A DNA stretch of 64,000 bases, taken from Hyphomicrobiales bacterium (lineage in GTDB: Bacteria > Pseudomonadota > Alphaproteobacteria > Rhizobiales > Rhizobiaceae). Positions within the stretch are counted from its first letter, which is position 1; each line of letters starts with the position of its first letter. A model generated the notes under the pieces. It was not told the origin of the DNA. It made no database searches and worked only from the letters and a program-made list of their open reading frames with translations. A program made the translations under genes and the position numbers. The stretch covers positions 186,001-250,000 of the forward strand of contig UBXG01000005.1 of assembly GCA_900469475.1 (NCBI GenBank). The letters are read 5' to 3'. Below are positions 31,474 through 41,621 of this stretch, piece by piece.

Positions 31474-32691
31474 TCAGGCGCGCTCGGCCAGGGCTTCTTC
31501 GCCCTTCTTTTCGCGCACTAGGTTGATGAAGCGGCGGAAGAGATAGTGGCTGTCCTGTGGGCCGGGCGATGCTTCCGGGTGATGCTGCACGGAGAAGACC
31601 GGCTTGCCGGAAACGCGAAGACCGCAATTGCTGCCATCGAACAGCGAAATATGAGTCTCCTCAACACCTTCAGGCAGCGACTTCGAGTCGACTGCGAAGC
31701 CGTGGTTCATCGAGACGATCTCGACCTTGCCGGTCGTATGGTCCTTGACCGGATGGTTGGCACCGTGATGGCCCTGATGCATCTTTGCAGTCTTGGCTCC
31801 GAGGGCGAGGCCAAGCATCTGATGGCCGAGGCAGATACCGAAGAGCGGGATTTCGGTCTTCAGCAGATCCTTGATGACGGGCACGGCATATTCGCCGGTC
31901 GCTGCCGGGTCACCGGGGCCGTTCGAGAGAAAGATGCCATCCGGCTTGAGATCGAGGACGTCATTCGTGGAAGCCGTCGCCGGCAGGACGGTGACCTTGC
32001 AATCGAGGCCGGCGAAGAGGCGCAGGATGTTGCGCTTGACGCCGTAATCCAGGCAGACGACATGGTACTTGGCGTCATCGGCGCCGAGTTCGCCATAGCC
32101 TTCGTTCCAGACCCATGGTGTCTGCGACCATTGCGAGGACTGGCCGGAAGAGGCGACCTTGGCGAGATCAAGACCTTCAAGTCCGCTCCAGGCTTTGGCG
32201 TCCGCCTTCAGCTGCTCGATGTCGAAGACGCCGTTCGGATCGTGAGCGATTACGCCGTTCGGCATGCCGTTCTCGCGGATCCAGGCGGTCAGCGCACGCG
32301 TGTCGATGCCGCAGAGACCGATGATGCCGCGCGCCTTCAGCCATTGGTCGAGGTGTTTGGCGGCGCGGTAGTTCGAGGGGTCGGTGATATCGGCCTTGAA
32401 GATCACGCCGACGGCACCGTGACGGGCGGCGGGCGTCAGGTCTTCGATGTCTTCATCGTTGGTGCCGACATTGCCGATATGGGGGAAGGTGAAGGTGACG
32501 ATCTGGCCGAGATAAGAGGGGTCGGTCAGGATCTCTTCATAACCCGTGAGCGCCGTGTTGAAGCAGACTTCGGCCTGGACCTTGCCGGTCGCGCCGATAC
32601 CCTTGCCTTCGATCACAGTGCCATCCGCGAGAACGAGGAGGGCAGTCGGCTTTTCAGTGGTCCATGGGGCTGTGGCGGTCATAGTCGTCAT
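31474..32691 (-). CDS. carA: Carbamoyl-phosphate synthase small subunit
   Basis: This is the 405-residue glutaminase subunit that supplies ammonia to CarB. The N-terminal domain contains VCFNTALTGYEEILTDPSY, and the class I glutamine amidotransferase domain has the nucleophile cysteine in PLFGICLGHQMLGLALGAK, and His and Glu in FSVQHHPEASPGP. Start at 32691 or 32682; both ATGs are in frame. It is divergent from the YqeY gene. carB is 10 kb away on the same strand rather than adjacent. Confidence 0.97.
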   Translation of the reverse strand: MTTMTATAPWTTEKPTALLVLADGTVIEGKGIGATGKVQAEVCFNTALTGYEEILTDPSYLGQIVTFTFPHIGNVGTNDEDIEDLTPAARHGAVGVIFKADITDPSNYRAAKHLDQWLKARGIIGLCGIDTRALTAWIRENGMPNGVIAHDPNGVFDIEQLKADAKAWSGLEGLDLAKVASSGQSSQWSQTPWVWNEGYGELGADDAKYHVVCLDYGVKRNILRLFAGLDCKVTVLPATASTNDVLDLKPDGIFLSNGPGDPAATGEYAVPVIKDLLKTEIPLFGICLGHQMLGLALGAKTAKMHQGHHGANHPVKDHTTGKVEIVSMNHGFAVDSKSLPEGVEETHISLFDGSNCGLRVSGKPVFSVQHHPEASPGPQDSHYLFRRFINLVREKKGEEALAERA

Positions 32692-32983
32692 CCCGTTTCC
32701 GGCGTCGGGCGCGGCCTTGAAGAGACCGGCGGTTCCGCCATGTTTGTAGCAAGGTGCAGCCGTCGACAGAGGTCGCGGCTTGAGATCTTCCTATCGATCT
32801 TATGTGCAGGTGATGGACATAGCTAAACAAGGCGAGCCGGTCAATGCGCGCTTTTGCTTTCCCGTCAAGGAATTCGGGCTCTCGGGCGCAATTGCGTTGA
32901 TCGACACTGTTGGTTTAAGAGACAGCAACATGACATAAGTGGCCGGGACGATCGTCGCCGGCCTGCTTCAAGGAGTTAAAGAC

Positions 32984-33436
32984 ATGATCCGCGAAACCCT
33001 TTCCAACGCCCAGAAAGATGCCATGAAGGCCAAGGACACGGCGAGGCTTTCGACCGTCCGTCTCATCCTTGCAGCCATCAAGGACAAGGACATCGCCAAT
33101 CGCGGTCTCGGCAAGGAACAGGCGAGCGAAGACGAGATTCTGCAGCTGCTCGCCAAGATGATCAAACAGCGCGAGGAATCGGTGAAGATCTACATCGAGG
33201 GCGGCCGTCCCGAGCTGGCAGACAAGGAGCGCGAGGAAATCGCGGTCATCCAGGGTTTCATGCCGGAGCAGCTTTCCGAAGAGAAGGTTCGCGAGATCTG
33301 CGTTGCGATTGTCGCGGAACTTGGCGCGCAGGGCCTGAAGGATATGGGCAAGTGCGTGACCGCCCTGCGCGAGCGCTATGCCGGTCAGATGGATTTTGCC
33401 AAGGCTTCGGCTATCTTGAAGGAGCTGCTGAAGTAA
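32984..33436 (+). CDS. GatB/YqeY-domain protein
   Basis: This 150-residue cytoplasmic protein is of the YqeY family, related to the tail domain of the GatB amidotransferase subunit. It opens MIRETLSNAQKDAMKAKDTA, and has IKQREESVKIYIEGGRPELA and ALRERYAGQMDFAKASAIL. The start at 32984 has AAGGAG 9 nt before it. The function is unknown, possibly tRNA-linked. In rhizobia it commonly sits between carA and dnaG, as here. Its end overlaps the convergent unknown gene by 26 bp. Confidence 0.9.
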   Translation: MIRETLSNAQKDAMKAKDTARLSTVRLILAAIKDKDIANRGLGKEQASEDEILQLLAKMIKQREESVKIYIEGGRPELADKEREEIAVIQGFMPEQLSEEKVREICVAIVAELGAQGLKDMGKCVTALRERYAGQMDFAKASAILKELLK

Positions 33437-34319
33437 AATTCTGTTTCGCGCTCGGCATGCGGATTGGCCGCGTGCCGAGGGTGTTTTGCCAGGCGGCGTC
33501 TATGATGGCGAGCTTCCCCGCCTGATAGTTGCAATACTCCTCGACGAAGGCGCTCGAGAGCCAAAGTTGGCTCCGCCCCGGCGATCCCGTCCACCCGACG
33601 CTTTGCATCTCTATGGCCTTGTTCATGAGTCGCTTTGCGTTTGTTCTGGAGATCAGAAAGCGGTTGCAGATATCGGTAAAGGCCACCGGCCCGATAATCG
33701 CTTTTTTAGTCGCGGTGTTGATCGTCCCGATGCGGGAGATCAGATAATCCATGATGATGCCGCCCGAGTTTGCCCAGGTAAACAGGTCGAAGGTTTCTCC
33801 CGGATTGCGCAGCTTGCCGTTTTCGATGATGCCAACCGAGATTGTGGGCTGCAGCAGGGCAATGAGTTCCGGTTTTTTGCCAAATGATGCGTTACGCTTG
33901 CCGCCATCCAACCGATCCAGCACGGAAAGATGGATGCTCAGCCAGAGCGCAAGCTGGTTTGCGGCCTCTTCCGTCGGCTGCATCGGCCGAGCGCGCCGAT
34001 CATTGGCTATGGGCAGGTAGCGCAGGAAACCGAGAGCAAGCATCTCCTGAATAAAGCTGAGCGCGGTGTTGTGGCTGGCGATTTCATGCTCGACAATATA
34101 GTTGGCGAAACGATTGGCATGGATGCCGGGCGGTTCCCCGTCAATGCCGCCACAATAGAGGGCGAAGCCGGCAAGCGCCATCAGCCAGCGCTGCTGTGAA
34201 GCAAAGACGGAGCATACGCGCTGATTCCGATCATAAGTGGATATAATCTCTCGTGTATAATCGAGGATTTCTGGGAAAAAATTCGGGTTTTTTGTAAGTT
34301 CCTTTGTAGACAAAGACAT
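33411..34319 (-). CDS. Unknown protein with winged-helix-like C-terminus
   Basis: I do not recognise this 302-residue protein. It is mainly alpha-helical with no signal peptide. The C-terminal part (about residues 195-260) contains GPVAFTDICNRFLISRTNAK followed by RLMNKAIEMQSVGW, a pattern like a helix-turn-helix with a following wing. The start at 34319 (MSLSTKEL) has GGAGACGG upstream. It converges with, and overlaps the end of, the YqeY gene by 26 bp, and its codon use looks like its neighbours'. It could be a transcription factor; confidence in that is low. Confidence 0.65.
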   Translation of the reverse strand: MSLSTKELTKNPNFFPEILDYTREIISTYDRNQRVCSVFASQQRWLMALAGFALYCGGIDGEPPGIHANRFANYIVEHEIASHNTALSFIQEMLALGFLRYLPIANDRRARPMQPTEEAANQLALWLSIHLSVLDRLDGGKRNASFGKKPELIALLQPTISVGIIENGKLRNPGETFDLFTWANSGGIIMDYLISRIGTINTATKKAIIGPVAFTDICNRFLISRTNAKRLMNKAIEMQSVGWTGSPGRSQLWLSSAFVEEYCNYQAGKLAIIDAAWQNTLGTRPIRMPSAKQNFTSAAPSR

Positions 34320-34512
34320 GCAACCGTCTCCGATCAACTGAACTAAGTTTCAAATTGTCTGACGAGATAATTAATAAGATCGCATATACGTAGATAATAA
34401 AGGATATCGATCGATATCATTGCGTCAAGATATTCGCTGCGAGGAACCAAAGATGTTCCGCAGCATGTGCTCAATACTCGTGCTGTCGCGAAATGGAGAT
34501 GGCCAAAATTAG

Positions 34513-34545
34513 AGAAGGCAGGAGCTGGGGGAGCTCCTGCCTTCT
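34513..34545. terminator. Strong hairpin, possible terminator
   Basis: A 14-bp perfect stem (AGAAGGCAGGAGCT / AGCTCCTGCCTTCT, loop GGGGG) lies downstream of the small minus-strand ORF at 34589-34900. On the minus strand it is followed by a short AT-rich stretch, weakly supporting termination. Confidence 0.55.
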
Positions 34546-34588
34546 TGCGCTTTGCTGACATTTGATGACGCAGGGTGGGGCCCAAAAA

Positions 34589-34900
34589 TCAAACGTCTTT
34601 TGCAAAGGCACTCAGGTGGGGCGGCGCCGGGGGTAGGGATGGTGCCCCACCTGAGTATCTGCTGAACTTATCGGAGAATCCTGATCTGCTGGGGCAAAGC
34701 CAATGCCTGCGGCGGCAGTTCGGACATTTAATCTTTACGCCTGCTGAAAGGGCAGGGACTTTCATATCCGCCGGCAGCTGATATCCTGCACCGGCATAGA
34801 GCACGTTCTTGTCGCTGGCGCTGCCGGTCATCGTGGCCGAGCTATAAGTAGCTGTGGCAAAGATGGTTGCTGCTGCCAAGGGTACGATAAGAACGCGCAT
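34589..34900 (-). CDS. Small exported protein
   Basis: This 103-residue ORF starts with a good signal peptide (MRVLIVPLAAATIFATATYS, cut probably after SSA) and has an excellent TAGGAGAG site. After the signal it contains VLYAGAGYQLPADMKVP and a CPNC pair. The last 35 residues are arginine/proline-rich and coincide with a perfect inverted repeat (34611-34655), so the gene may be extended or altered at its end. I do not recognise the family. Real expression is likely because of the ribosome site and signal peptide. Confidence 0.45.
   Translation of the reverse strand: MRVLIVPLAAATIFATATYSSATMTGSASDKNVLYAGAGYQLPADMKVPALSAGVKIKCPNCRRRHWLCPSRSGFSDKFSRYSGGAPSLPPAPPHLSAFAKDV
34611..34655. repeat. 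Perfect 11-bp inverted repeat
   Basis: CTCAGGTGGGG at 34611-34621 pairs with CCCCACCTGAG at 34645-34655 across a 23-nt GC-rich loop. It overlaps the 3' part of the small exported-protein ORF. It has no T run. It may be a small RNA element or a mobile-repeat remnant. Confidence 0.5.
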
Positions 34901-35468
34901 TTTTCTCTCCTAAACTGAAAGCCCGTACCTGGTGGCCTTCGGTTCGTCAGGGCGTCTCGGCATGTCGCGTCGCGAAGAAGTCCTTCGCCGGCTTGTCTCG
35001 CCCTGTGAGAAGGACGCTATTGCGACGCACACCAACAATCAAATTACAAAAAAATAATGTTTGGCTTACGAACCATGCCGCAAATGTGCCTTCAAGGAGT
35101 GTCGCCCGGGCGCGATTGCTTTGCAGCCATTGATTGTTCATGGCGTCGTCCTTGTTCGCATTTGTCGACCATAGGCTGTGCAAGCCTTTGCTTTTTCGCA
35201 GATTTTTGCGGACGAAATAGTTACTCCTATGGACATAATTCTACCAGTTCCGGTCACGGTGGAGCCATTTTTGGGCGTTTCGGGCCTGTCAAACGCGGCC
35301 GTGGATTTCGAGGCGAATACGAATAAATGTGCCGCCGTGTTCACGGAGTTGTGATCGAGGGGCGAAAATGTAATCGCCGGCAAAGGGCTGTGAATAGCGT
35401 GGGAGGCGGTCGGGTGGTCGTGGCAATGCCCCGTATTCCTGTTTATATGGAGCGAGCCAGAGGTAGCC
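34901..35468. other. Gene-poor region before dnaG
   Basis: About 570 bp. A possible 64-residue minus-strand ORF (34947-35141) with one hydrophobic segment (TFAAWFVSQTLFFCNLIVGV) and an AAGGA site may be real, at low confidence. The rest holds the dnaG promoter region. No RNA gene is recognisable. Confidence 0.4.
34947..35141 (-). CDS. Possible small membrane protein
   Basis: This 64-residue ORF is read from the ATG at 35141 (MNNQWLQSN), which has AAGGA 8 nt upstream. One hydrophobic segment lies near residues 18-38. There is no recognised family, and no comparative evidence is available to me. Confidence 0.25.
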   Translation of the reverse strand: MNNQWLQSNRARATLLEGTFAAWFVSQTLFFCNLIVGVRRNSVLLTGRDKPAKDFFATRHAETP

Positions 35469-37454
35469 ATGCGATTTTCCAATACGTTTCTCGATGAGAT
35501 TCGCGACCGCGTCTTGATTTCAGACGTGATCGGTCGTCGCGTGACGTGGGATCGGCGCAAGACCAATGTGCCGCGCGGCGATTACTGGGCCTGCTGCCCC
35601 TTTCATGGCGAGAAATCGCCGAGCTTCCACTGTGAGGATCGCAAAGGGCGCTATCACTGCTTCGGCTGTGGCGTCACAGGCGACCATTTCCGCTTTCTGA
35701 CCGAATTGGAGGGCTTGAGCTTTCCGGAGGCCGTGCAGCAGATCGCCGACATGGCAGGCGTTCCGATGCCCGTTGCCGATCCGATGGAGGCGAAAAGGGA
35801 GAAGGAACGCACGTCGCTGCTCGATGTCATGGAGATGGCGACGCAGTTCTTTCAGGATCAGTTGCAGACGGCCAATGGCGCGCGGGCGCGGGCCTATCTG
35901 CGTGATCGCGGCCTCAGCGGCCGCACGATCGAGACCTTCCGTTTGGGATATTCGCCCGATAGCCGCAACGCCTTGAAGGAGCATCTTGCCAGCAAGGGTG
36001 TGCAGAAGGAGCAGATGGAGGCCTGTGGCCTCGTCGTGCATGAGAACGTGCCGGTCTCCTATGACCGCTTCCGCGACCGCATCATGTTTCCGATCCTGTC
36101 CTCGCGCGAGAAGGTGATTGCCTTCGGTGGCCGCGCCATGTCGCCGGATGCGCCGGCGAAGTATCTGAACTCCAACGAGACCGAGCTCTTTCATAAGGGC
36201 AATGTGCTCTACAATTTCACCCGCGCCCGCCGCGCTTCGCAGGGCGCCGATGGCGCGGGGACCATTATCGCGGTCGAAGGTTATATGGATGTCATCGCGC
36301 TGCATCAGGCCGGCGTCGAGAATGCCGTTGCGCCGCTCGGCACGGCTCTGACGGAGAGCCAGCTCGATCTCCTCTGGAAGATGACGCCGGAGCCGGTGCT
36401 CTGCTTCGATGGCGATGGCGCCGGCATCCGCGCCGCCAATCGTGCCGCCGATCTGGCGCTGCCTCATATCAAACCGAACCGCACCGTACGCTTTGCCTTG
36501 CTGCCCGATGGCAAGGACCCTGACGATCTCGTGCGGCAGGATGGGCGCGCGCCGTTCGACAAGGTGCTGGCGCAGGCAAAGCCTCTTGCCGACCTCATCT
36601 GGACGAGAGAGGCCGGCAGCGGGGCCTTCGAGACGCCGGAGGCGCGGGCGGAGCTGGAAGCACGGTTGCGGCGCATCGTGTCTGTCATCGGCGACGAAGA
36701 TGTGCGGCGCCATTATCAGCAAAATATGCGCGAGCGGCTGAACGGGCTGTTCCAGCCGCAGTTCCAGCGGGGCGGCCAGCAGGGGCGTGGTTTTTCCCGC
36801 GACGGTAATAGCCGCAACTTTGCAGGTCGTGGCGGACAGGCGCGTACCGGGGCTGCGGTGGCGACGACCGCATCCGATCGCTTGCAGCGTTCGGCCATGA
36901 TCAAAGGACATCAGGATATTCCGAGCCTTCGCGAAAGCGTGCTCGCTTTGACCATCGTCAACCATCCGGCACTGCTACGGGACGAATATGACGAGATCGC
37001 CGCGATCGATTATGACAGCCGCGAACTGCAGCGGCTCTGGTCTGCGGTCCTCGGGGCGGCTGCAACTCTGGTTGGGCCTCAGCTCGTGCGCGAGCGATTG
37101 CTCGAGCAATTGGAAGAACAGGATTTCGGCGCCCTGCTGAAAAGCTTGGAACAGCAGATTCGCAATGCCCGCCTGTGGACTGCCACCGAGGCCGCCGCCA
37201 TGGAGGATGCGCGCGAGGGCTATCGCCAAGCACTTGCGCTCCACAAGCGCTCGAAAGCATTGCGCTGGCACAAGATCGAGCTGGAAGGCGCTATTGCCGA
37301 GGCGACGGAAGAAGGCGACGGTGAAGCGATCGAGCCGTTGATTCGCGCCTTGCAGGAAGTACAGCTCGAGGCGCTGCGTCTGGAAAATCAGGAAGCGATC
37401 ATCGATGGCTTCGGCGTGCTCTCCGGTCGCGTTAAAGGTGCCGCTGGAAAATAG
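35469..37454 (+). CDS. dnaG: DNA primase
   Basis: This 661-residue enzyme synthesises RNA primers at the replication fork with DnaB. It has an N-terminal CHC2 zinc finger (ACCPFHGEKSPSFHCEDR with HCFGCG), the RNA polymerase core and Toprim acidic motifs (IIAVEGYMDVIALHQAG; ECFDGDGAG-like LCFDGDGAGIRAANRA), and a helical C-terminal DnaB-binding region. There is a low-complexity glycine/arginine-rich linker near residues 430-470. The start has AGAGGT. It lies 7 nt before recQ, so the two are probably cotranscribed. Confidence 0.97.
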   Translation: MRFSNTFLDEIRDRVLISDVIGRRVTWDRRKTNVPRGDYWACCPFHGEKSPSFHCEDRKGRYHCFGCGVTGDHFRFLTELEGLSFPEAVQQIADMAGVPMPVADPMEAKREKERTSLLDVMEMATQFFQDQLQTANGARARAYLRDRGLSGRTIETFRLGYSPDSRNALKEHLASKGVQKEQMEACGLVVHENVPVSYDRFRDRIMFPILSSREKVIAFGGRAMSPDAPAKYLNSNETELFHKGNVLYNFTRARRASQGADGAGTIIAVEGYMDVIALHQAGVENAVAPLGTALTESQLDLLWKMTPEPVLCFDGDGAGIRAANRAADLALPHIKPNRTVRFALLPDGKDPDDLVRQDGRAPFDKVLAQAKPLADLIWTREAGSGAFETPEARAELEARLRRIVSVIGDEDVRRHYQQNMRERLNGLFQPQFQRGGQQGRGFSRDGNSRNFAGRGGQARTGAAVATTASDRLQRSAMIKGHQDIPSLRESVLALTIVNHPALLRDEYDEIAAIDYDSRELQRLWSAVLGAAATLVGPQLVRERLLEQLEEQDFGALLKSLEQQIRNARLWTATEAAAMEDAREGYRQALALHKRSKALRWHKIELEGAIAEATEEGDGEAIEPLIRALQEVQLEALRLENQEAIIDGFGVLSGRVKGAAGK

Positions 37455-37461
37455 GGAATAG

Positions 37462-39342
37462 ATGCCTCAGCCTGAACGACAAGAGCCGCGATTTTCCGTA
37501 GACGACGCATTGTTTGGTGAGGGCACACGTGCGCCGGCGCCGCTCGATGTGCTGAAACGTGTCTATGGCTATTCCGCCTTTCGCGGCAAGCAGCAGCAGG
37601 TGATTGAGCATGTCGTCTCCGGCGGCGACGCGGTCGTGCTGTTTCCGACCGGTGCCGGCAAGTCGCTGTGCTTCCAGATTCCCGCGCTTTGCCGCGATGG
37701 TATCGGCATCGTCGTCTCGCCGCTGATCGCGCTGATGCGGGATCAGGTAGAGGCGATGAAGCAGCTCGACATTCGTGCCGCCTCCCTGAATTCGTCCCTG
37801 TCGCGCGAGGAAGCGAGCGATGTCTATCGCGCCATTTCCACAGGCAAGCTCGATCTGCTCTATGTAACCCCGGAACGCATCGTAACTGAGGGCTTCTGCC
37901 AGATGCTCGGCCGGGCCAAGATCGCGCTTTTTGCGATTGATGAGGCGCATTGCGTCTCCCAATGGGGCCATGACTTCCGACCGGAATATCGCGATCTCGG
38001 CCGGCTTGCCGAGCTTTTTCCTGGCGTTCCGCGCATCGCGTTGACGGCAACGGCCGATCCCCATACCCGCGAAGACATTATCGAGCGGCTGGCTCTCGAC
38101 GGTGCCAAGGTCTTCACCACCAGTTTCGATCGTCCGAATATCACTTACGAGATTGTCGAGCGCGACCAGCCTCGCCAGCAATTGCTGCGTTTTCTCGAGG
38201 GCCATCGGGGCGATAGCGGCATCGTCTATTGCCTCTCCCGTGCCAAGGTCGAGGACACGGCGGAGTGGCTGAATGGGCAGGGCATCCGCGCGCTTCCCTA
38301 TCATGCCGGCATGGATCGAGCGCTTCGCGATGCCAATCAGGATGCCTTCTTGAAAGAGGAAGACCTGTGCCTCGTAGCGACGGTTGCCTTCGGTATGGGC
38401 ATCGACAAGCCGAACGTGCGTTATGTCGCCCATCTCGATCTGCCGGGATCGGTGGAGGCCTATTACCAGGAGACTGGCCGCGCCGGGCGCGATGGGCTGC
38501 CCTCCAATGTCTGGATGGCTTATGGCATGGCCGATGTCATCCAGCGCGGGCGGATGATCGACGAAGGCGGCGCGTCCGAGGAAATCAAGCGGGTAGAACG
38601 GGCAAAGCTCAATGCGCTGCTCGCGATCTGCGAGACGGCCGGCTGCCGGCGGCAGTCGATCCTTTCGCATTTCGGCGAGGCACATGGCGGCGGCTGCGGC
38701 AATTGCGATACCTGCCTGAAGCCTGTGGAGACCTGGGACGGAACGGAAGCTGCCATCAAGGCGCTTGCCGCCGTCTATCGCACCGGCGAGCGTTTCGGCA
38801 CCGGCCATGTCATCGATGTGCTGATGGGAACGGTCAATGAGAAGACCGAGCGTTTCGGCCATATCGATATGCCGGTTTTCGGCGCAGGCAAGGATATTCC
38901 GTCTCGCACCTGGCAATCGATCTTCCGGCAATTATTGGCGAACGGCTTTATCAGCATCGACCACACGGCCTTCGGTGCCATGAAGCTTCAGGAACAGGCG
39001 AGGGCCGTCTTCAAGCGCGAGCGGCAGGTGTTTTTCCGCAAGGATCGGCCCGAAACGGGTCGTCGCGGCAAGAAGGCGGGACGACCGGAGAAGCAGGCGC
39101 ACGGGCTTTCCGGCGAGGCACAGGCACTGTTCGATGCGCTGCGGGCCGCGCGCACCCGGATCGCCAAGGAATTGGGCGTGCCGCCTTACGTCGTTTTTCC
39201 GGATACGACGCTGATCGCCTTTGCGACAGAACGGCCCAGGAATCACCGAGATCTTCTGGGGATATCGGGGGTCGGGCAATCGAAGCTGGACCGCTATGGA
39301 GACGCGTTCCTTGCCGTGATTTCGGAGTTCGCCAATCGGTGA
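37462..39342 (+). CDS. recQ: ATP-dependent DNA helicase RecQ
   Basis: This 626-residue 3'-to-5' helicase is used in recombination and fork repair. Its Walker A motif is in [16 protein letters not shown], and the DEAH box in [19 protein letters not shown]. Motif VI is in [12 protein letters not shown]. The RecQ zinc cluster cysteines lie around [13 protein letters not shown] (about residues 415), then a winged helix and a C-terminal HRDC domain ([20 protein letters not shown]). The start follows AGGGAA. It is immediately downstream of dnaG. Confidence 0.96.
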   Translation: MPQPERQEPRFSVDDALFGEGTRAPAPLDVLKRVYGYSAFRGKQQQVIEHVVSGGDAVVLFPTGAGKSLCFQIPALCRDGIGIVVSPLIALMRDQVEAMKQLDIRAASLNSSLSREEASDVYRAISTGKLDLLYVTPERIVTEGFCQMLGRAKIALFAIDEAHCVSQWGHDFRPEYRDLGRLAELFPGVPRIALTATADPHTREDIIERLALDGAKVFTTSFDRPNITYEIVERDQPRQQLLRFLEGHRGDSGIVYCLSRAKVEDTAEWLNGQGIRALPYHAGMDRALRDANQDAFLKEEDLCLVATVAFGMGIDKPNVRYVAHLDLPGSVEAYYQETGRAGRDGLPSNVWMAYGMADVIQRGRMIDEGGASEEIKRVERAKLNALLAICETAGCRRQSILSHFGEAHGGGCGNCDTCLKPVETWDGTEAAIKALAAVYRTGERFGTGHVIDVLMGTVNEKTERFGHIDMPVFGAGKDIPSRTWQSIFRQLLANGFISIDHTAFGAMKLQEQARAVFKRERQVFFRKDRPETGRRGKKAGRPEKQAHGLSGEAQALFDALRAARTRIAKELGVPPYVVFPDTTLIAFATERPRNHRDLLGISGVGQSKLDRYGDAFLAVISEFANR

Positions 39343-39380
39343 CGTGTTGATGCCATTATCGAAGCCCGGCCGCCGATACG

Positions 39381-40151
39381 CTACATGCGCACCGTCATTC
39401 CGCCATCGATAATCAGGACGTGGCCGTTAACGAAAGAAGCGGCATCGCTGGCGAGGAAAAGTGCTGCGCCCGCAATCTCGTCGGGACGTCCCCAGCGCTG
39501 AACGGGGATGCGTTGGCGCACGATGGGGATCAGGTCTTCGTTCGCGACCATGGCGGCGTTGGTTTCCGTTGCGAACCAGCCTGGCGCGATGGCGTTGCTT
39601 GTGATGCCGTGAGGGCCAAATTCCACAGCCATGCTACGCATTAGACCTGTCAGACCCTGCTTGGCGGCGGGATAGACGCAGTCACCCGGCATGACGACCT
39701 GTCCGCTGATCGAAGTGACCGAGATCAGCCGCCCGTGATTATTTCGTTTCATCAGGCGCGCGGCGTCGCGGGAGAGCATGATCGAGGCGGCGAGATCCGT
39801 GTTGAGCAGGGCGAGGATCGCCTCGTCGTCGAAGTCGGCCAGCGGGCGCCTGTCGCGGGCACCGACGTTGTTGATCAGTATGTCGAGCCGGCCGTGATTT
39901 TTCTCGATGGCGTCTATTGTTGCATGCCGAGCGTCGCGATCGGAAATGTCGAAGGCCGCGGTTTCGGCGGAGCCACCTCTCGCCTGGATGATCCCGATCG
40001 CCGTATCCAACGTCGCCGCGGTCCGCCCATTGATTATGACGTGTGCGCCGGCATCAGCGAGAGCCTTCGCCATTTCGAATCCGAGCCCGCGTCCGCCTCC
40101 CGTGATGAGGGCAACCCGTCCTGCGAGGGAGAATCTATGGAATATGCTCAT
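39381..40151 (-). CDS. SDR-family oxidoreductase, gluconate 5-dehydrogenase-like
   Basis: This 256-residue classical short-chain dehydrogenase has the cofactor motif TGGGRGLG (residues about 17-24), NNVG, Ser near SVTSISGQ, and Tyr/Lys in YPAAK. It resembles gluconate 5-dehydrogenases (C-terminal VNGHVLIIDGGMTVRM is typical), acting on sugar acids with NADPH. The start has AAGGGAGAG. It is convergent with recQ and divergent from kbl, so it stands alone. The substrate is an inference from family resemblance. Confidence 0.88.
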   Translation of the reverse strand: MSIFHRFSLAGRVALITGGGRGLGFEMAKALADAGAHVIINGRTAATLDTAIGIIQARGGSAETAAFDISDRDARHATIDAIEKNHGRLDILINNVGARDRRPLADFDDEAILALLNTDLAASIMLSRDAARLMKRNNHGRLISVTSISGQVVMPGDCVYPAAKQGLTGLMRSMAVEFGPHGITSNAIAPGWFATETNAAMVANEDLIPIVRQRIPVQRWGRPDEIAGAALFLASDAASFVNGHVLIIDGGMTVRM

Positions 40152-40412
40152 GGCTCTCCCTTATTTTCAGAGTAACGCAATCTGTTGCAAAATATTGGAC
40201 TGAGTCAAGTAATTTTTGCGATAACCACCAATGAGGCCTGGCTGGAAAGTTGCGTGATTTCCCTCTGCTTCGACAGATCCTGTCGAAACCGTCGCCTATC
40301 GCGCTGACGTCACGGCGTTGCGCATTTTTGCCGCTGTCGGATGCAGCAACAGGCCGGATCCTATGTTATTCCTTGATTAATTAGGCCCTTTGACCAGCAT
40401 CGGAATGCGACC

Positions 40413-41600
40413 ATGACTTCAGCGTTCATATCCCATTTGCGCAACGAACTTCTCGGCCTGAAAGAAGCCGGCCTCTATAAAGCCGAGCGCGTCATCACCT
40501 CCAAGCAGGCTGGCGAAATCGCTGTGCTCGGCGGCGCGCGCGTCCTCAATTTCTGTGCCAACAACTATCTCGGTCTCGCTGACAACGAGGAGCTTGCCGA
40601 GGCCGCGAAGATGGCGCTCGATCGCTATGGCTACGGCATGGCCTCGGTGCGCTTCATCTGCGGCACGCAGGAAGAGCACAAGCAGCTCGAGGCGCGGATT
40701 TCGGCTTTCCTCGGCATGGAGGCGACGATCCTCTATTCGTCCTGCTTCGATGCCAATGGCGGGTTGTTCGAGACGCTGCTGTCTGAGGAGGATGCCATCA
40801 TCTCCGATGCGCTCAACCATGCTTCGATCATCGACGGCGTGCGGCTCTCCAAGGCAAAGCGCTTCCGCTATGCCAACAATGACATGGCGGCTTTGGAAGA
40901 AGAGCTGAAGAAAGCGGAAGGTAGCCGCTTCAAGCTGATCGCGACGGACGGCGTCTTCTCGATGGACGGCATCATCGCCAACCTCGGCGGCGTCTGCGAT
41001 CTGGCGGAAAAATATGGCGCGATGGTCATGGTCGATGACAGCCATGCGGTCGGCTTCGTCGGCGAGCATGGCCGGGGATCGGCCGAATATTGCGGCGTCG
41101 AAGGCCGGATCGACATCATCACCGGCACGCTCGGCAAGGCGCTCGGCGGTGCCTCGGGTGGCTATACGTCGGCGAGAGGCGAGATCGTCGAATGGCTGCG
41201 GCAGCGCTCGCGTCCGTATCTTTTCTCGAACACATTGGCGCCCGTCATCGCGGCTGCTTCCTTGAAGGTCTTCGATCTGATCGAGAACGGCGCCGACCTG
41301 CGTGCACGCCTTCAAGGCAATGCCGAACTCTTCCGCCGTGAGATGACCAAGCTCGGCTTCACGCTGGCAGGGGCGGATCACCCCATCATTCCCGTCATGC
41401 TCGGAGATGCAAAACTCGCGCAGGACATGGCGGCGCTCATGCTGCAGAAGGGCGTCTACGTCATCGGCTTTTCCTTCCCCGTGGTGCCGAAGGGGCAGGC
41501 GCGCATCCGCACGCAGATGTCAGCCGCCCATTCGAAGGCCGATGTCGAAAAGGCGATTGCAGCCTTTGCCGAAGCCGGAAAAGAACTCGGAATCATTTGA
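40413..41600 (+). CDS. kbl: Glycine C-acetyltransferase (2-amino-3-ketobutyrate CoA ligase)
   Basis: This 395-residue PLP enzyme splits 2-amino-3-oxobutanoate with CoA into glycine and acetyl-CoA, the second step of threonine catabolism. The N-terminal [13 protein letters not shown] and the PLP lysine in [18 protein letters not shown] are hallmarks of the alpha-oxoamine synthase family; the Asp/His pair is in [14 protein letters not shown]. It is followed 21 nt later by tdh, so they form an operon. Confidence 0.96.
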   Translation: MTSAFISHLRNELLGLKEAGLYKAERVITSKQAGEIAVLGGARVLNFCANNYLGLADNEELAEAAKMALDRYGYGMASVRFICGTQEEHKQLEARISAFLGMEATILYSSCFDANGGLFETLLSEEDAIISDALNHASIIDGVRLSKAKRFRYANNDMAALEEELKKAEGSRFKLIATDGVFSMDGIIANLGGVCDLAEKYGAMVMVDDSHAVGFVGEHGRGSAEYCGVEGRIDIITGTLGKALGGASGGYTSARGEIVEWLRQRSRPYLFSNTLAPVIAAASLKVFDLIENGADLRARLQGNAELFRREMTKLGFTLAGADHPIIPVMLGDAKLAQDMAALMLQKGVYVIGFSFPVVPKGQARIRTQMSAAHSKADVEKAIAAFAEAGKELGII

Positions 41601-41621
41601 ATTGGTTGGAGAGAGCCGATC

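Noticed and set aside
34611..34655. Insertion-sequence terminal repeats
   Set aside because: The repeats are only 23 nt apart, with no transposase and no target duplication.
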